A stretch of 64,000 nucleotides of DNA from Norana najaformis (Eukaryota; Annelida; Clitellata; Crassiclitellata; Hormogastridae): contig OZ029914.1 of assembly GCA_964023275.1 (NCBI GenBank), positions 51,290,530 to 51,354,529 of the forward strand. Reading direction: 5' to 3'. Numbering within the stretch: position 1 is the first letter of the stretch; each line of letters starts with the position of its first letter. The notes under the pieces were generated by a model that made no database searches, was not told where the DNA came from, and saw nothing but the letters and a program-made list of their open reading frames with translations. Positions 11,879 through 22,689 of the stretch are shown here, piece by piece. Made by a program: the position numbers and the translations under genes.

Positions 11879-12052
11879 GGAGAAGAGATGAGTAGTTGCT
11901 GTAACGCAGGTTCGTATGTTATTCATCTCGGCAGTGATTTCTGCAATGTCACTGATCTTACCGATAACCAACTGACTTGTAAACCGCCTACGACCAAACC
12001 GGAACTGACACAATCTGACATTGACTTTTGTGGTCAAAATATCGCTATCCTT
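11879..12052 (+). CDS. Gene A last IPT exon
   Basis: A 174-nt phase-0 exon encoding SSCCNAGSYVIHLGSDFCNV and then DNQLTCKPP, matching the plexin/MET pattern of V.IG...C.V..L.D..L.C.PP. It ends just before the VEVGYRKY strand of the next exon. Counterpart in D: 57277-57450. Confidence 0.8.
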
Positions 12053-12267
12053 GTAAGTGATTTGATACTACATCAGTTATACAAAAATAATTCGCAAAAG
12101 TAAGTTCGCTATGCTTTTGACGTAACAGTCGATCGATCCGTAAACGCAGTTTATCAGAATTTATCAGAACAACCTTAACATTAAATCCTTATCGTAATCA
12201 GAGACTGAGTAACTACTCAACACTAATCGTCCACGGTCAGTCACCAACCGAAGTTTCCTGAATTTTG

Positions 12268-12411
<144 letters not shown>

Positions 12412-12605
12412 AAGCAATGCTACTTTTATGGCACGCATTTCTAACTATTATGGCATTTAGATAAATCTATGAATAGAACAATTTACAAATTTATCTGGCA
12501 CTAGTATTAACCCTCGTATTTCACCATTACACAATCCAATCATTAACTGACTTTTGTTTATTGAAACCCAAATTGACCTAAACCGCCCCAACGATTTTGT
12601 ATTTA

Positions 12606-13068
12606 GGGGCGTCCATAAATGACGTCAAGCAATTTAGGACGATTTCTGACCCCTCCTCCCTCGTCACACGTCGTCACAAAAGTCATACCCCCTCAAATAT
12701 GACATCACAAAGCTCTGCACACCCCCGAAAAAAACAGATGTCCAGAATGTTAAATGCAATTCTTCTTATAATTATCCAAAAAAGTTATTATAACTATAAA
12801 AATACTTGAAACTATATAGTAGAACGAAGAGAAATGGAGGGAGTATAATTATTACAATCATTATGCATTTCACAAAATGATAAGCTCTGGTAGAATCATT
12901 ACAATTATTAAATATGTTTAATAACAATAACTCGAAATAATCCAAACTTTTTGATGTGATGATGTTACGTCACATTTCTTAAACACCCCCATCCCCTTCG
13001 TCACAAATCGTCACAGATGTGTGACCCCTACCTCCCCTAGGTGCGTGACGTCATTTATGGACGATCCC
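12606..13068. mobile_element. MITE with terminal inverted repeats, TTA target duplication
   Basis: 463 bp. The left end starts GGGGCGTCCATAAATGACGT and the right end, read on the minus strand, starts GGGATCGTCCATAAATGACG, so CGTCCATAAATGACGTCA is shared exactly. Both ends go on with related CGTCAC-rich sequence. It is bordered by TTA on both sides (12603-12605 and 13069-13071). Gene D has the site without the element (about 57855). A 3-bp TTA duplication fits the PIF/Harbinger superfamily, but no transposase is encoded and the family is inferred. Confidence 0.75.
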
Positions 13069-13338
13069 TTAACTAACGACGCCTAAATACCCTAATCTCA
13101 AAACATAGCTCTTTTGATTCTAAAGAAATAAGACGTTTGCAACTATAATTGAATCCATTTGATTCGAACTGCATCGGATGTTTACGTAGAGGTTTTTTCA
13201 TAGTAAATAAACATATTTCATAGCTGATAATTTTTGACATTCCAATGTGCTTATGTAAAATATATACTAACGCTTATTATTTATCCATTTCTTTACAACA
13301 CATATTTACACTTTATTTTTATATAATAAAATGTTTAG

Positions 13339-13791
13339 GTGGAAGTAGGTTACCGAAAATACAAGTGTTCCTGTCTGAGATACATCGACAACAGTGTCAC
13401 ACAACTCATCACCATAATCGTGGCGACTGTGGGTTCCTCGTTGGTTTTCTTCCTCGTCATTGTTCTACTTTCCGTTATCATCAAAAGGGTAAAGAATTCG
13501 AGAAAGAAACCTCATCCAGATGCTCAAGGTGATAGAGTAAGAGGCACGAGAGAAATGATGCCGATGTCCAGGGGACCAGAAACTAATAGACGAGACTTAA
13601 CGTCGGATGGTAGCAATCATGATCTTCAAACAGGGCGCGAAGATTACCACAGCTATATTAATCCGTCAGAGGGAGACGGTGGCTCTGTAAGAGGAAGTAG
13701 AAGAGGCAACTGGAACGAAGGCAGCCATAGAGGTAGACGCACGAATGATGAACTTTCAGACGATCTTTACTACGGCCGTTCTGGTGCAGAG
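13339..13791 (+). CDS. Gene A transmembrane and cytoplasmic exon
   Basis: A 453-nt phase-0 exon of 151 codons. It begins VEVGYRKYKCSCLRY (final IPT strand), then a helix of about 26 hydrophobic residues (LITIIVATVGSSLVFFLVIV and on), a stop-transfer KRVKNSRKK, and a polar tail with GTREMMPMSRGPETNRR and YHSYINPSE. Compared with D (58137-58739) it lacks 50 codons that in D carry most tail tyrosines. It keeps SYINPS, a possible Grb2-type Y-x-N site. Confidence 0.8.
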
Positions 13792-14924
13792 GTAGGCCTC
13801 AGTCTTGAAGTGGGCATAAGTATTCTGCTTGAGATAGTGAGATTGTATTCGTGAATTGGTCCTGTTTTCTGAGATTCAATTGATTGCTCGCTTCAAAATT
13901 ACAGTACAAGAAAAATGTTGTCATTTCCTGTTTCAGGCGGATTCAGGAATCCATTGTCAGTTTGCAGACATAGTTATTTTTTAAATCTATGAACACGGAT
14001 TTTGTCTGTTCTTGCATTCATTAACACGTTATATCTGTATCTTTAAATTTGATGAACGTGAAAAATGCGCATTTCTGTCGGCCACAGTACGTTCCTCTTT
14101 GTGTACCTCACTATTTGTGATCGCTTATGAGAAAATGATAGCAAAGTCGGTAAAAGTTTGCGTTAAACTAGATCAGAGGGCGAGTAGGCATAAAAATGGT
14201 TAAAATAATTTCTTTGCATGTTTATATTTTCTGCTGCATTAGCTATAAAATTGTATTTCTTACGCAAAGTCTCGAAAATGTAATTTGTAAGCGTACACGG
14301 TTTTATATAGCGATCGTATGACCTCGACCTTGCTCATTTTTCATTGAGTCGATGTCTATGTAGTTTTATTTGTAGTTTTTTTTACTATGCCCCGCAACTA
14401 AAACTTAACTTAAAATGTTCTTTTGGTGCCCCAATTTGAGGTCGTGTGCATCGATTTTTATGTTAGTGCCCCAGTCAGGTAAATATTCGTTTGAACCAGT
14501 TTTTTCTGGAGATCTCACTGATAGTAGCCTCAGAAACGCATGAGTACGCTCCAATTTACTATTTTCATAAACATTCACGACCTCCAAGGCACAACAATTT
14601 GGGTTGAGCCAAAGTTATGGTGTCCTTTAACTCACGATTTCTCAAAAGCAGCTGCGAACACACCTATATCTCTAAAAAATTACCGTTCAACTATTTGCGT
14701 TAGAAACATTCGTTTTCATCAACTTATTCAGAATTCTAGCCCCATCCAACCAACTATCAAACTCATAGTTTTCTTGCCGACTTTGTTGCCCTTATTTCAT
14801 GCCCGGTCTTATTTGCGTAAAATCTCTTAACGACCTCTGAAAACTAAGTTTTGATTTTTTAAAGAGATTACCAGTGTCAAATTAGATTAACTATGTTTTA
14901 AATTTGTTTCTTTTATCGCTTTAG
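13792..14924 (+). other. Last intron of gene A
   Basis: Aligns along most of its length with the last intron of D (58740-59773), including CCCCGCAAC near 14391 and 59243. No exon, RNA gene or repeat family recognised. Confidence 0.55.
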
Positions 14925-14990
14925 ACGCAAAACTTACCTCGAAGATATTTTAATCAAGACGGAAGTTACGGACACCGAATAAAGTACTAA
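14925..14990 (+). CDS. Gene A terminal exon
   Basis: Joined in phase 0 it reads TQNLPRRYFNQDGSYGHRIK, Y and a stop at 14988-14990. The D counterpart (59774-59839) differs at one residue (NS for NL). The strong conservation of this short end, with two further tyrosines, supports it as the real C-terminus of A and D. Confidence 0.75.
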   Translation, partial: TQNLPRRYFNQDGSYGHRIKY

Positions 14991-15754
14991 CAAGTAGTTC
15001 GTTACTGAAGGAGTTCCTGGGCATCGTCAAAAGAAGCATTGACTCTACGATCGTGACAGCCTTTGTAATTGGTCTTACATGAATAATATAGGAAATAATC
15101 TAAATTTTATTATTAAAATATTTTCAATTATCTACACTGCCGCTTCTGGGTTGTCCTACTTAGGAAGAAAGGCGCAGAAATGCACCACTGAAAATCGTCC
15201 AAGTAAACAAGGCCAAACTTAAGCTAACCAGACAGTATATCGATGCCCTATATTTAGCCATCGATCTAATTAATTTTATCCATTTTTTTCCTTGATATGC
15301 ATTTGTCTTTCATGGTCTTTTTAGCATTACAAAATATATTATAGCATGCTAGCGCTGCTGAGATCTTGAAGATTGCTCAAGATGTTGGTTTAAGCGGATT
15401 TAAAGCGGCATAATCACAATAAACTATAAAGAATTGGCGTTTTTTTGTTTGTCGATCATGTAACTTTTCAAAAACCAAAAGTTATATTTTGCTGACATGC
15501 TGAAACTAAAGCTAAGGCTCTTATGCATCTTTATACCCTAGACATAGATTCGAGTTCTTATACAGAACTTCAGAATAAACATAGGAAACACACATACACA
15601 CTGAATTTTACTGTATATAACACAGCCCTCCATCAATTCCTATTGTTAACTCCATGTCAAATTCTTATTGTTAACTCCATGTCATCTTCATAGATTGTTA
15701 AATTTTTCTAATACTGGCTTGTTGCTGAAGCCTAGATGTGGGTTCACCTGTTTC
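14991..15754 (+). other. 3' flank of gene A
   Basis: Aligns with 59840-60574 after D. It probably holds the 3' UTR; AATAAA-type signals occur (about 15418 and 15573) but none is clearly shared with D. No other gene. Confidence 0.5.
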
Positions 15755-16140
15755 GTAAAGGCGCTGTAAATACTTTGTACATTTTTTTATTAATAAATGA
15801 AAATACAAAACGCGCTACTCATTATTTTCGGCCGACTCTCGACCCACCAGTTACAGTGGGCGTTATTCTTTCGAAGAATAATCCAGCGTGATTTTAACGC
15901 CGCTCGCCATCGAGATATTGGAAGAAGATTCTCTTCGTAAGATCCTTAAGTGGGCGACAGACGAGAACAACACTATTTTCTTCGAGCGTAGTACCCTGCT
16001 ACAATAACGCCTGATAAAATTCGGATGCATATTGCAAAACCATATTGTTGCGTGTTCTACATACATCTATTAGGCAATGATTTTCAGCGCAAAGAATAAG
16101 GGACAATGAAGTTACGGGCACCGGATAAAGGTATGCAAAA
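15755..16140 (+). promoter_or_regulatory. Conserved upstream module, copy B
   Basis: Second copy of the recurrent upstream module: AAGGCGCTGTAAATA, TTAATAAATGAAAATAC, CCACCAGTTACAGTGGGCG, GACAGACGAGAACAAC and GAAGTTACGGGCACC in the same order as the other copies. It is closest to the copy before gene E, in line with A/B and D/E being paired duplicated intervals. Confidence 0.45.
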
Positions 16141-17309
16141 CTGTACAGGCGTGACCTTTATTTAGACCTTTAGACTTTTTTACTGTGCATCCGCAGCGGC
16201 CCGGCTTTAGACGGATGCAAATATAGGCTGCATGCCTACATACAGTATGTGTGGAATGTGGATATGTAAATAACCCAATCGTATTCTTCTAAAGACAGTT
16301 GAAAATGTCTTCTTGCAAGAGGTTGTGAACTATTTACGCCACATAGGATAATTGTTCTTTGATTCTAGCAAATAGTAGAAATTATGGCAAATGAAGTTAG
16401 ATCTGAGTCCAATCAAGCCAGAAGGTATGCCACTTGCTTTTCCGAGTTTCAGCTGCTCTGCCAAAACAAGCATTTTATTACAGTACAAGACATCTAGTTC
16501 TTTTTAAGATTATTCATAAAATGTTTTTAGAATTATTCTGCAGACTTATCTTAAAGATGAAAGGCAATGCTGACCTTTCCTCGGAAGACTAAATAATGCA
16601 ATGAATGGCTTTTAGTATTCTGGCTGATTTTGAATCATTGAAGTACCTTAGCAAAATTGGTAGATCATTCGATCATGTAAAGCAGCTTTAATTCAGAATA
16701 CACCTCCATAAAAAACCTCTGGGAATCTGAGCACAATAGTATCCACCATTACTCAAATGTCTGAAAACTTTACGTCTTTGTCAATTTTCAACTGTAATAT
16801 GACGTTCAGAATTACGACTTTCTACTAAGTGGAACAGCAACGAATGCAACTGACTATTCTAAACCAACGCCATTATTCACTCAACCGATGTATATCATTT
16901 GTAAATAAGTGTCTAAATGTCTTCTTAGACCAAAACTTCTAGTCCTTCTATATATGAATTTGATATTTTCTCCTTTCTAAACTAGGATGGGTCCATCAAA
17001 ATACGTTCAACAGTTCATTATCGTTATAAATAGCAACTTAATAAAATAATTTCACTGTCACATCATCAACACATGCTCATTTTTACTATCAATCTGGGCA
17101 TATATTTAAAGGGTTGTACGGTAACCTTGGTTATGCCACAAAACATGTTTAGTACAAAATGTTTTCATTGAGATTGCCCTTAGTACATCTTTTGGTACCC
17201 TTTTCAGATCACAAACGCTGTACTAAAATAATATTGACAATTCTGCACCTATGTTTCTTAAATTTAACAAATATACCTAGATAACTCACAACTTCCTTTC
17301 TTCCGGTTA
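16141..17309 (+). other. Upstream region of gene B
   Basis: Alignable with the region before A, C and D up to about 17000 (CCTTTCTAAACTAGG), then unique. No signal-peptide exon like those of A, C, D and E was found here or up to 18027. Confidence 0.5.
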
Positions 17310-17795
17310 TTTTTCAGTTTACTTCGAATACCACACTTATAATACCAGACCGAAGAGTAAATATCATAGAAGTAATGCCCGCACAAAAACTATTATATTT
17401 TCTATTGAACTTCTTGGTGCTTCTTTATGGAACAATTTATCTTATGACATTCGTATTCTGCTCAATATAAAATTATTTTAAAAATTATATAACGCATATT
17501 TGAATGAACATAATAAGTGAATTTATATTAATTAATTCTTTTTGTTAGTTAAGCTTTTTGGATTCCTTTATAAAGATTCTGTTTGCTAAAGTCCAGTTAT
17601 ATTATACTAAATTGATTATTCGTCAATTCAAATTGTATTCGATGTGACACAGATGACCAAAATACGTAAGAGGAACATGGTTGTTTCTCGGTCTGCTTCT
17701 TGGATCCGTATATTTGATGTACTATATTTTATGCTGTTGTGTTTCGGAGCAATAAATAAAAGGGAAAAGGAAAAAGAAAAAAATTAAAAAGATTC
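17310..17795 (+). mobile_element. LINE 3' end
   Basis: Encodes FEYHTYNTRPKSKYH and then GASLWNNLSYDIRILLNIKL, the NTR and WN.LP..I.... motifs that close many CR1/Jockey-group reverse transcriptase ORFs, followed by an A-rich tail with AATAAA. It sits where the signal-peptide exon of gene B would be expected and may have removed it. Confidence 0.7.
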
Positions 17796-18026
17796 ATTTC
17801 ACCCGCATTTAGTAAAACATTTTTATTAGAAAACTTTAGCTGTGAAACTAAATAGAAGGTAATATCCATATTGATCGCACTTTTGCGGTAGGAAATGACT
17901 TTGAAACAATAGAAACAGTTACATCCTTGTTATTGAAAGTTTAATGACGAACTACAAAAGTGTCAACTAGTGTTTTTTTCAGAATTTTATGGTCATACAT
18001 TCTCACACCTCTGTTTTTTCTGTAAG

Positions 18027-18342
18027 GTATCCAATGTTTGTCGAATCTGAAGAATATTGCGGTTTACGAGGACACGACGGACATAATAATTAATCTAACA
18101 GCTGATCCTCGATACTTAAGGTGGAGAGTTAATCCAAATAGCAATGAGTTGGATAGTCAAACTATCAAGGATTTAGGCGAATTTCTGGATCCCTCGTTGA
18201 CTGGACTCTACTACACTAATCTCACCGGCCTAGTAATACTGAAGTCGACAACGACTGAAATGGAAATCCGATTTCAACTGCTGGGCTGAATGTGGAAACA
18301 GTACCAGCAACAACAGGACCGGAGCAAAGCTTCTTGTCGTCC
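18027..18342 (+). pseudogene. Gene B Ig1 exon, frame disrupted
   Basis: Begins IQCLSNLKNIAVYEDTTDII and continues INLTADPRYLRWRVNP, clearly homologous to Ig1 of C (34873-35211). As in C, the B-strand Cys is Leu (NLTA) while a Cys sits near the N-terminus. After TTTEM the frame shifts twice before the final KLLVV strand and a GTAAGT donor. Confidence 0.75.
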
Positions 18343-18784
18343 GTAAGTAATTTAGCTGAATGTGATGTGATGTCAAATGACATGAAGTGCTACCTACGGT
18401 TAGCAGATTAACAGTAACAGTACTGAAAGTATAAAAACGAGTAAATGTGCTTCTTAAAAATCATATGCAATGCAGTTCTGATTTTGTCTTTGCCTTCAAA
18501 CTAATTTTACTTTAATATAGTGATCTTCTTTAGCTCTAATTTCATTAGGTCTATTAAAATAACCATAAACGAGCCTCCTACCAAAGCTTGCATGTGTATC
18601 TCTTGCTTCCCAACAGAATGAGCTTGTTCAGCTTCATTCGTCCACGTCTTAAAACGTACGACAGAAGTACACAAAACCGCATCAATAAAAGCAGCAAAAA
18701 ACTCTTTGGTAAACAACTGACTTGTAAACCTTCACTAAACCAAACAATTCTTTTATTTCTTTTGATTTATTTTCACCTTGATAG

Positions 18785-19115
18785 GTAAAGAACCGGGATG
18801 TTCGTGTAATGCGAGTTCGCCAAATAGCGTATAACTCTCCTGCAGTGTCATTTACGCCGATAGTACCACGCATCCCATCTACGCCGTTATGACGTGGATA
18901 GTCAGTGGAGTCGTTAACAATACGGAGACGCCTCAAAGGACAAGGATTGATCCGTATGAGTACGAATCAACATCAACAATTACAGCAGATAACAGAGTTG
19001 TCAATAACTTTGAATATCTACTGCCTTTCAGTGCAACGACTGACATCCAATATACCCACGTTGCAGCGAATGCTCCGGAGTTTTACGCATCTTGCTCAAC
19101 ACCAATTGACTTAGA
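18785..19115 (+). pseudogene. Gene B Ig2 exon with stop
   Basis: Encodes GCSCNASSPNSV, stop (18832-18834), LSCSVIYADS, AVMTWIVSG, NNFEYLLPF and NAPEFYASCSTP. It aligns throughout with Ig2 of C and D. The F-strand Cys of C (YQC) is Tyr here (FEY). The 3' end is set by similarity only, since the donor is lost. Confidence 0.7.
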
Positions 19116-19642
19116 CAGTAAATCGCTAAAAAACGACCACAAACAATATTAAAACAGAATTAAACGCCTTTATAACACGGATATAAATATACTAGCCCTA
19201 ACTGCTAAAAACTTAAAATTTGCAGACGATAATTGATATCTTGTTCTAAAACATAAAGGCATTGTGATGAACTTAATGTTTACTTTATAGTTAAAATTGG
19301 GAAAAGCACCTGTGTTTCCTTTTGCCGACGCCATTGACTTTGGGCATTTTTAGAGAATGTCTTGGTCTTGCTGCATTATGCTGAGTTGCAGATTCAAGAA
19401 ACTAAAGAATTTAGAGACGGATAAATTTTCTTCGATAAAAGTATTATGAGATGTAGTTGTTTTTTGATCTACGAAAATAAAGATTATGAGGATTTAAATT
19501 TCTAACTGTAATAGCATAGCACTCAGGAAGGTTGCAAGAAATGGTTATTACAACCGTTATGCATGAATTAGCTAGCAATTTTCCTTATGCAGTTTGAAGG
19601 AGATCGTCTTAGTACTTAGAGCATTGAATGCTATTTTGACAG
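19116..19642 (+). other. Gene B intron between Ig2 and TM
   Basis: No stalk or IPT exon recognised. It is A/T-rich. Confidence 0.5.
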
Positions 19643-19789
19643 ATGGGTTATCGTATGGAGGTAAAATCGGAATTGAAGTTGGAGTTGGAGTCGGTGGACT
19701 ACTAATCGTGGGTGGAATTGTCTTATCTGTCTTGTGTACGAGACGTCAGTGCATCAAAAGACGTACGCTGGATAATTTAAAACTGAATG
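19643..19789 (+). CDS. Gene B transmembrane exon
   Basis: A 147-nt exon, phase 1 on both sides (GACAG before, G|GTTGTA after). It encodes GLSYGGKIGIEVGVGVGGLL, then IVGGIVLSVLCTRRQCIKRR: a Gly-rich transmembrane helix with a basic stop-transfer and two cysteines at the inner face (possible palmitoylation). It is unrelated in sequence to the TM exon of A and D. The donor is weak, so the exact end is less sure. Confidence 0.65.
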
Positions 19790-20084
19790 GTTGTAGCAGG
19801 GACCTTATTTTGCCTCTCACTTTGACTGGTTATTTAACATTGGCTTCAATCTTTCATTACGAACTCAATATCAACTCATTTTTAGGACTGAAGGAAAAGC
19901 GGTTTTTGTCCGAATGATTGTTTATGAATATCATGTTCGTAAATTTTGTCGAATAATTCCGCGTCAATGAAAGTATGTCAAATGAATGCGATGTATAATT
20001 GGCACAAATAAAAACTCAAATTTTTATATTTACATATGATTTTTATGCATATTTTGGTCTAACTTTAACTTATCTGTGTGGTAG

Positions 20085-20233
20085 ATAATCACAGGGGAGA
20101 CGGAATGCATGCCATGGAATCTGAAGATTCTGAAACTAGCCGAACGCCTATAAATAATGCAAATACTCCACATTACGAACCTCTCAATGTTCTCTCTGCG
20201 CAAAATGCAAACGCCGGATCAAACTATATTTAA
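20085..20233 (+). CDS. Gene B cytoplasmic tail exon
   Basis: In phase 1 it continues D-NHRGDGMHAMESEDSETS, then TPINNANTPHYEPLNVLS, and ends SNYI stop (TAA 20231-20233). YEPL is a YxxL motif. Immediately downstream another frame holds MYECISGK and, near 20397-20421, EEYDDIIYDE before TAG, so the ancestral tail may have been longer with several YxxL/I motifs. Such motifs bind SH2 proteins in ITIM/ITAM receptors; whether they act here is inference. Confidence 0.6.
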
Positions 20234-21974
20234 GTGAACATTTGACAACAACGACTGATGCTGATATAACTGGAATGTATGAATGTATTTCGGGTAAAGG
20301 AACTTAGATAGCCACAAATCCAAGTTAAGGCAAACAAATCCAGTTCAACTGAATAACAAACTCTTCAACAGTGAGAACCACAATCAACAGAGGAATATGA
20401 TGACATCATATACGACGAATAGAAAAATGCAGACAAGATATTCATTGTTGTTGTATTTTATTTCTGTGCCCAAATTTTTGTTCTTTGTGCAAAACACAGG
20501 GCGACAATATGAGTAATTCTGATGACTGTGAGGTAGGCCTACTTAAGAGAGGTGAACATGAATTTTTTTACAATGCTTGACTGCATGATGCACAAAGCCC
20601 ACTTAATAAATTTACTGCTTGATTGCATAGAGTTGTGTCTTTTGATCTTAAGCCTACTTTTATTTGGGGAACTATTCTGTAAGTAACTGAATTTAAATAT
20701 TTTTCTAATACTTACGAAATGTCATGCACATTTGGAAAAAGCTTCTCACAGTGAAACATTATTAGAATCAGTGAGAATTTGAACAATTTCATACTTCAAA
20801 CGCGATAAATATTAAAAGCCAGAGGCCGTAAGATACGTGGAAAGTAAGGAAACGCAAGAAGATAGAAAGACAAAAGGACGCAGAAACAAATGCAGTCGGC
20901 AGGATAAAGTGTCAAGCACACGTTTTAACAAAACGGTCTATTTGTTTGTAGTATGTTCAAAAGTACGTATTTGTTCAATCTATTTATTCATGGCTGTTTA
21001 AATAACAGAAAGATAGTCTTCGGCCTATAATAACAGAATATACTGTAAATATCCTCCATAATAAGAATTTATATCTGAAGCCAGATAACTGAAACTTAAT
21101 AATTGAAGCCAGATCGGGAGTCTCGGTCTAACTAGGGACAACTGTAACATGTGATGTTGATGCTATCCCCATTCACAGTTCGTTCGATGTTACATAAAGA
21201 AATGCAGCAAACTCTTAAATTATGCGGAGATTATTACCGGTGCACCTCTGAAATAAAGCTGCTAACACTTCAGCTTCCGAAAACGTCACAACCTACAGTG
21301 GGTATAGCAGAGAGATAGACCTAAGCTCGTATGTTATATATGAATGTTTCAGTGAATGAAATGTTGTAGATAAGGAGTCTGATCACCTAAAATTGCATTA
21401 TACATGCAGTTCTTGTACAGCTCGACTGTTGTTGCTGAGAAAGCTTTATTTTGAGCTTCTTGGAAGGTCGACATAAGAGCAGAGACGCTTATTGTGAGGT
21501 ACATGGTAAACTGGATGGAAAACGTTGCGTTAGTTGGTCAAGAAAAATTAGGGTCTTTCTAAAGCAAATCTTCTTTAGAGAGGTTGCATTTTTAAAGGAA
21601 AAGTGTGAGAATGCCAAAATGCAGGATTAGAACGAATAAACGAGTTAAATCATTCTAGATGTATATATTTGTGCATGCAAGTTCGCATGTTTGCAAGCAA
21701 GTATCTACATTATTGAGCAGCTTCTTGTAATGATGTATCTGAAGGACACTGAAAAAGGCACCATATCAATTGTCTTTGTATCTACATACTTACTTATCTA
21801 CAAACATGCACATGTACATATAAAACATACATATGTTCCTGTTTCTGCGTAAGTACGCGTACAGCGAACGTATGTATTTATGTGTGAATGCACGTATGCA
21901 GGTCGACCTATCTATTAATTAACACGAGCATCTTATAAATGAGTTGATCGGGCGAATAGCTGACTCTACTTTGT
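20234..21974 (+). other. 3' flank of gene B, duplicated after gene C
   Basis: Aligns with 38830-39650: a shared ATATTCATT..TATTTTATTTCTGTG..CAAAT block, the GATCTTA.GCCTACTT block, and the patch 21121-21330. It seems to contain the 3' UTR of B-type genes. No complete gene is seen. Confidence 0.5.
21121..21290 (+). pseudogene. Possible relic Ig-like exon, copy 1
   Basis: Reads LGTTVTCDVDAIPIHSS after a stop, like the A'-B strands of an I-set Ig domain, with a YYRCTSE word further on (about 21230) resembling the F-strand Y.C. The second copy is at 39311-39500. No W is visible and the frame is broken, so this is a weak assignment. Confidence 0.3.
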
Positions 21975-22318
21975 CCTGCAAAGGAGCTGTAATTACGCTG
22001 AACGCATTTTAATAATATATGAAAAAACAAAAAGCGACCTGTTGTTTTCGGACGATTCACAACCCGCCAGCTACAGTAGGCGTACGTCCCCGAAAGTTTA
22101 ACCCAACGGAACTTTACCAACGCTCGCTGCAAAGATAATGAAAGAAGACTCCTGCTGTCAAACCCTTTTGTTGACGACAAACGAAAACAACAATATTTTC
22201 TTCCAGTAAAGTAGGCCTTCAACCGTAATGCGTCATAGAATGTTTGTGTTCCTCTGTTTAAATGTGTGTATATATCGACCTGCGTTTCGTCCGTTAGTCA
22301 AATAACTATAAATGAGAT
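21975..22318 (+). promoter_or_regulatory. Conserved upstream module, copy C (first part)
   Basis: AAAGGAGCTGTAATTACGC, CGCCAGCTACAGTAGGCG and CGTCCGTTAGTCAAATAACT place this with the other upstream modules. The module is interrupted after ATGAGATATAT and resumes at about 22690 with GGCTAACGATTCCCAGCGCA. Confidence 0.45.
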
Positions 22319-22689
22319 ATATATTGATTGATCGAGAAATTTATTAACATTACAGCACCAATTTACCAGAAAGTATAACATCAAATACAAATAAGCCATA
22401 GAATATGGTTAGTTTAGGTCACCATTGCTGGTGCAGGTCAATGGATCAATCGCAAAGGGTCACTTAAAACTCGGTTTTCACATTTACAATGTTAAAATAT
22501 GGCGACTATATAAACAAGAAAACTTTGACATATAAAAATTGTGCAAAAATTAAATGGATATGACAGAAAATACAGTAAAATAACAATGTTATATTTCACA
22601 TAATAATTATCTGCGCAATCCAAAAAAGGCATTTTGAATAATTAATTGCATATGAACACGCTAATGCAGACTAATATATTAATTTTTGT
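22319..22689. mobile_element. Unassigned insert inside the upstream module of C
   Basis: About 370 bases, A/T-rich, absent from the other four module copies, which run straight through this point. It begins like the reverse of a 3' end (GAGAAATTTATTAACATTAC). No coding motif or clear terminal repeat; probably a truncated non-autonomous repeat. Confidence 0.4.

Larger units (their letters stand above)
18027..20233 (+). pseudogene. Receptor gene B (Ig-Ig-TM with YxxL tail), probably broken
   Basis: Four exons: Ig1 18027-18342, Ig2 from 18785, TM 19643-19789, tail 20085-20233. It has no signal exon in place. Ig1 is 316 nt, not a multiple of 3, and needs two frame changes to follow its C homologue. 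Ig2 has TAA at 18832-18834, and the donor GT after Ig2 (as in C) reads TT. The TM and tail exons are open and join in phase 1. It therefore looks like a decayed short-form receptor that lacks stalk and IPT domains, with a cytoplasmic end unlike A and D. Sequence errors cannot be excluded, but three separate lesions argue for decay. Confidence 0.7.

Noticed and set aside
16105-16130. Similarity of GAAGTTACGGGCACCGGATA to the terminal exon of A and D
   Set aside because: Only about 23 bases match and the flanks do not; not enough to claim a shared exon.
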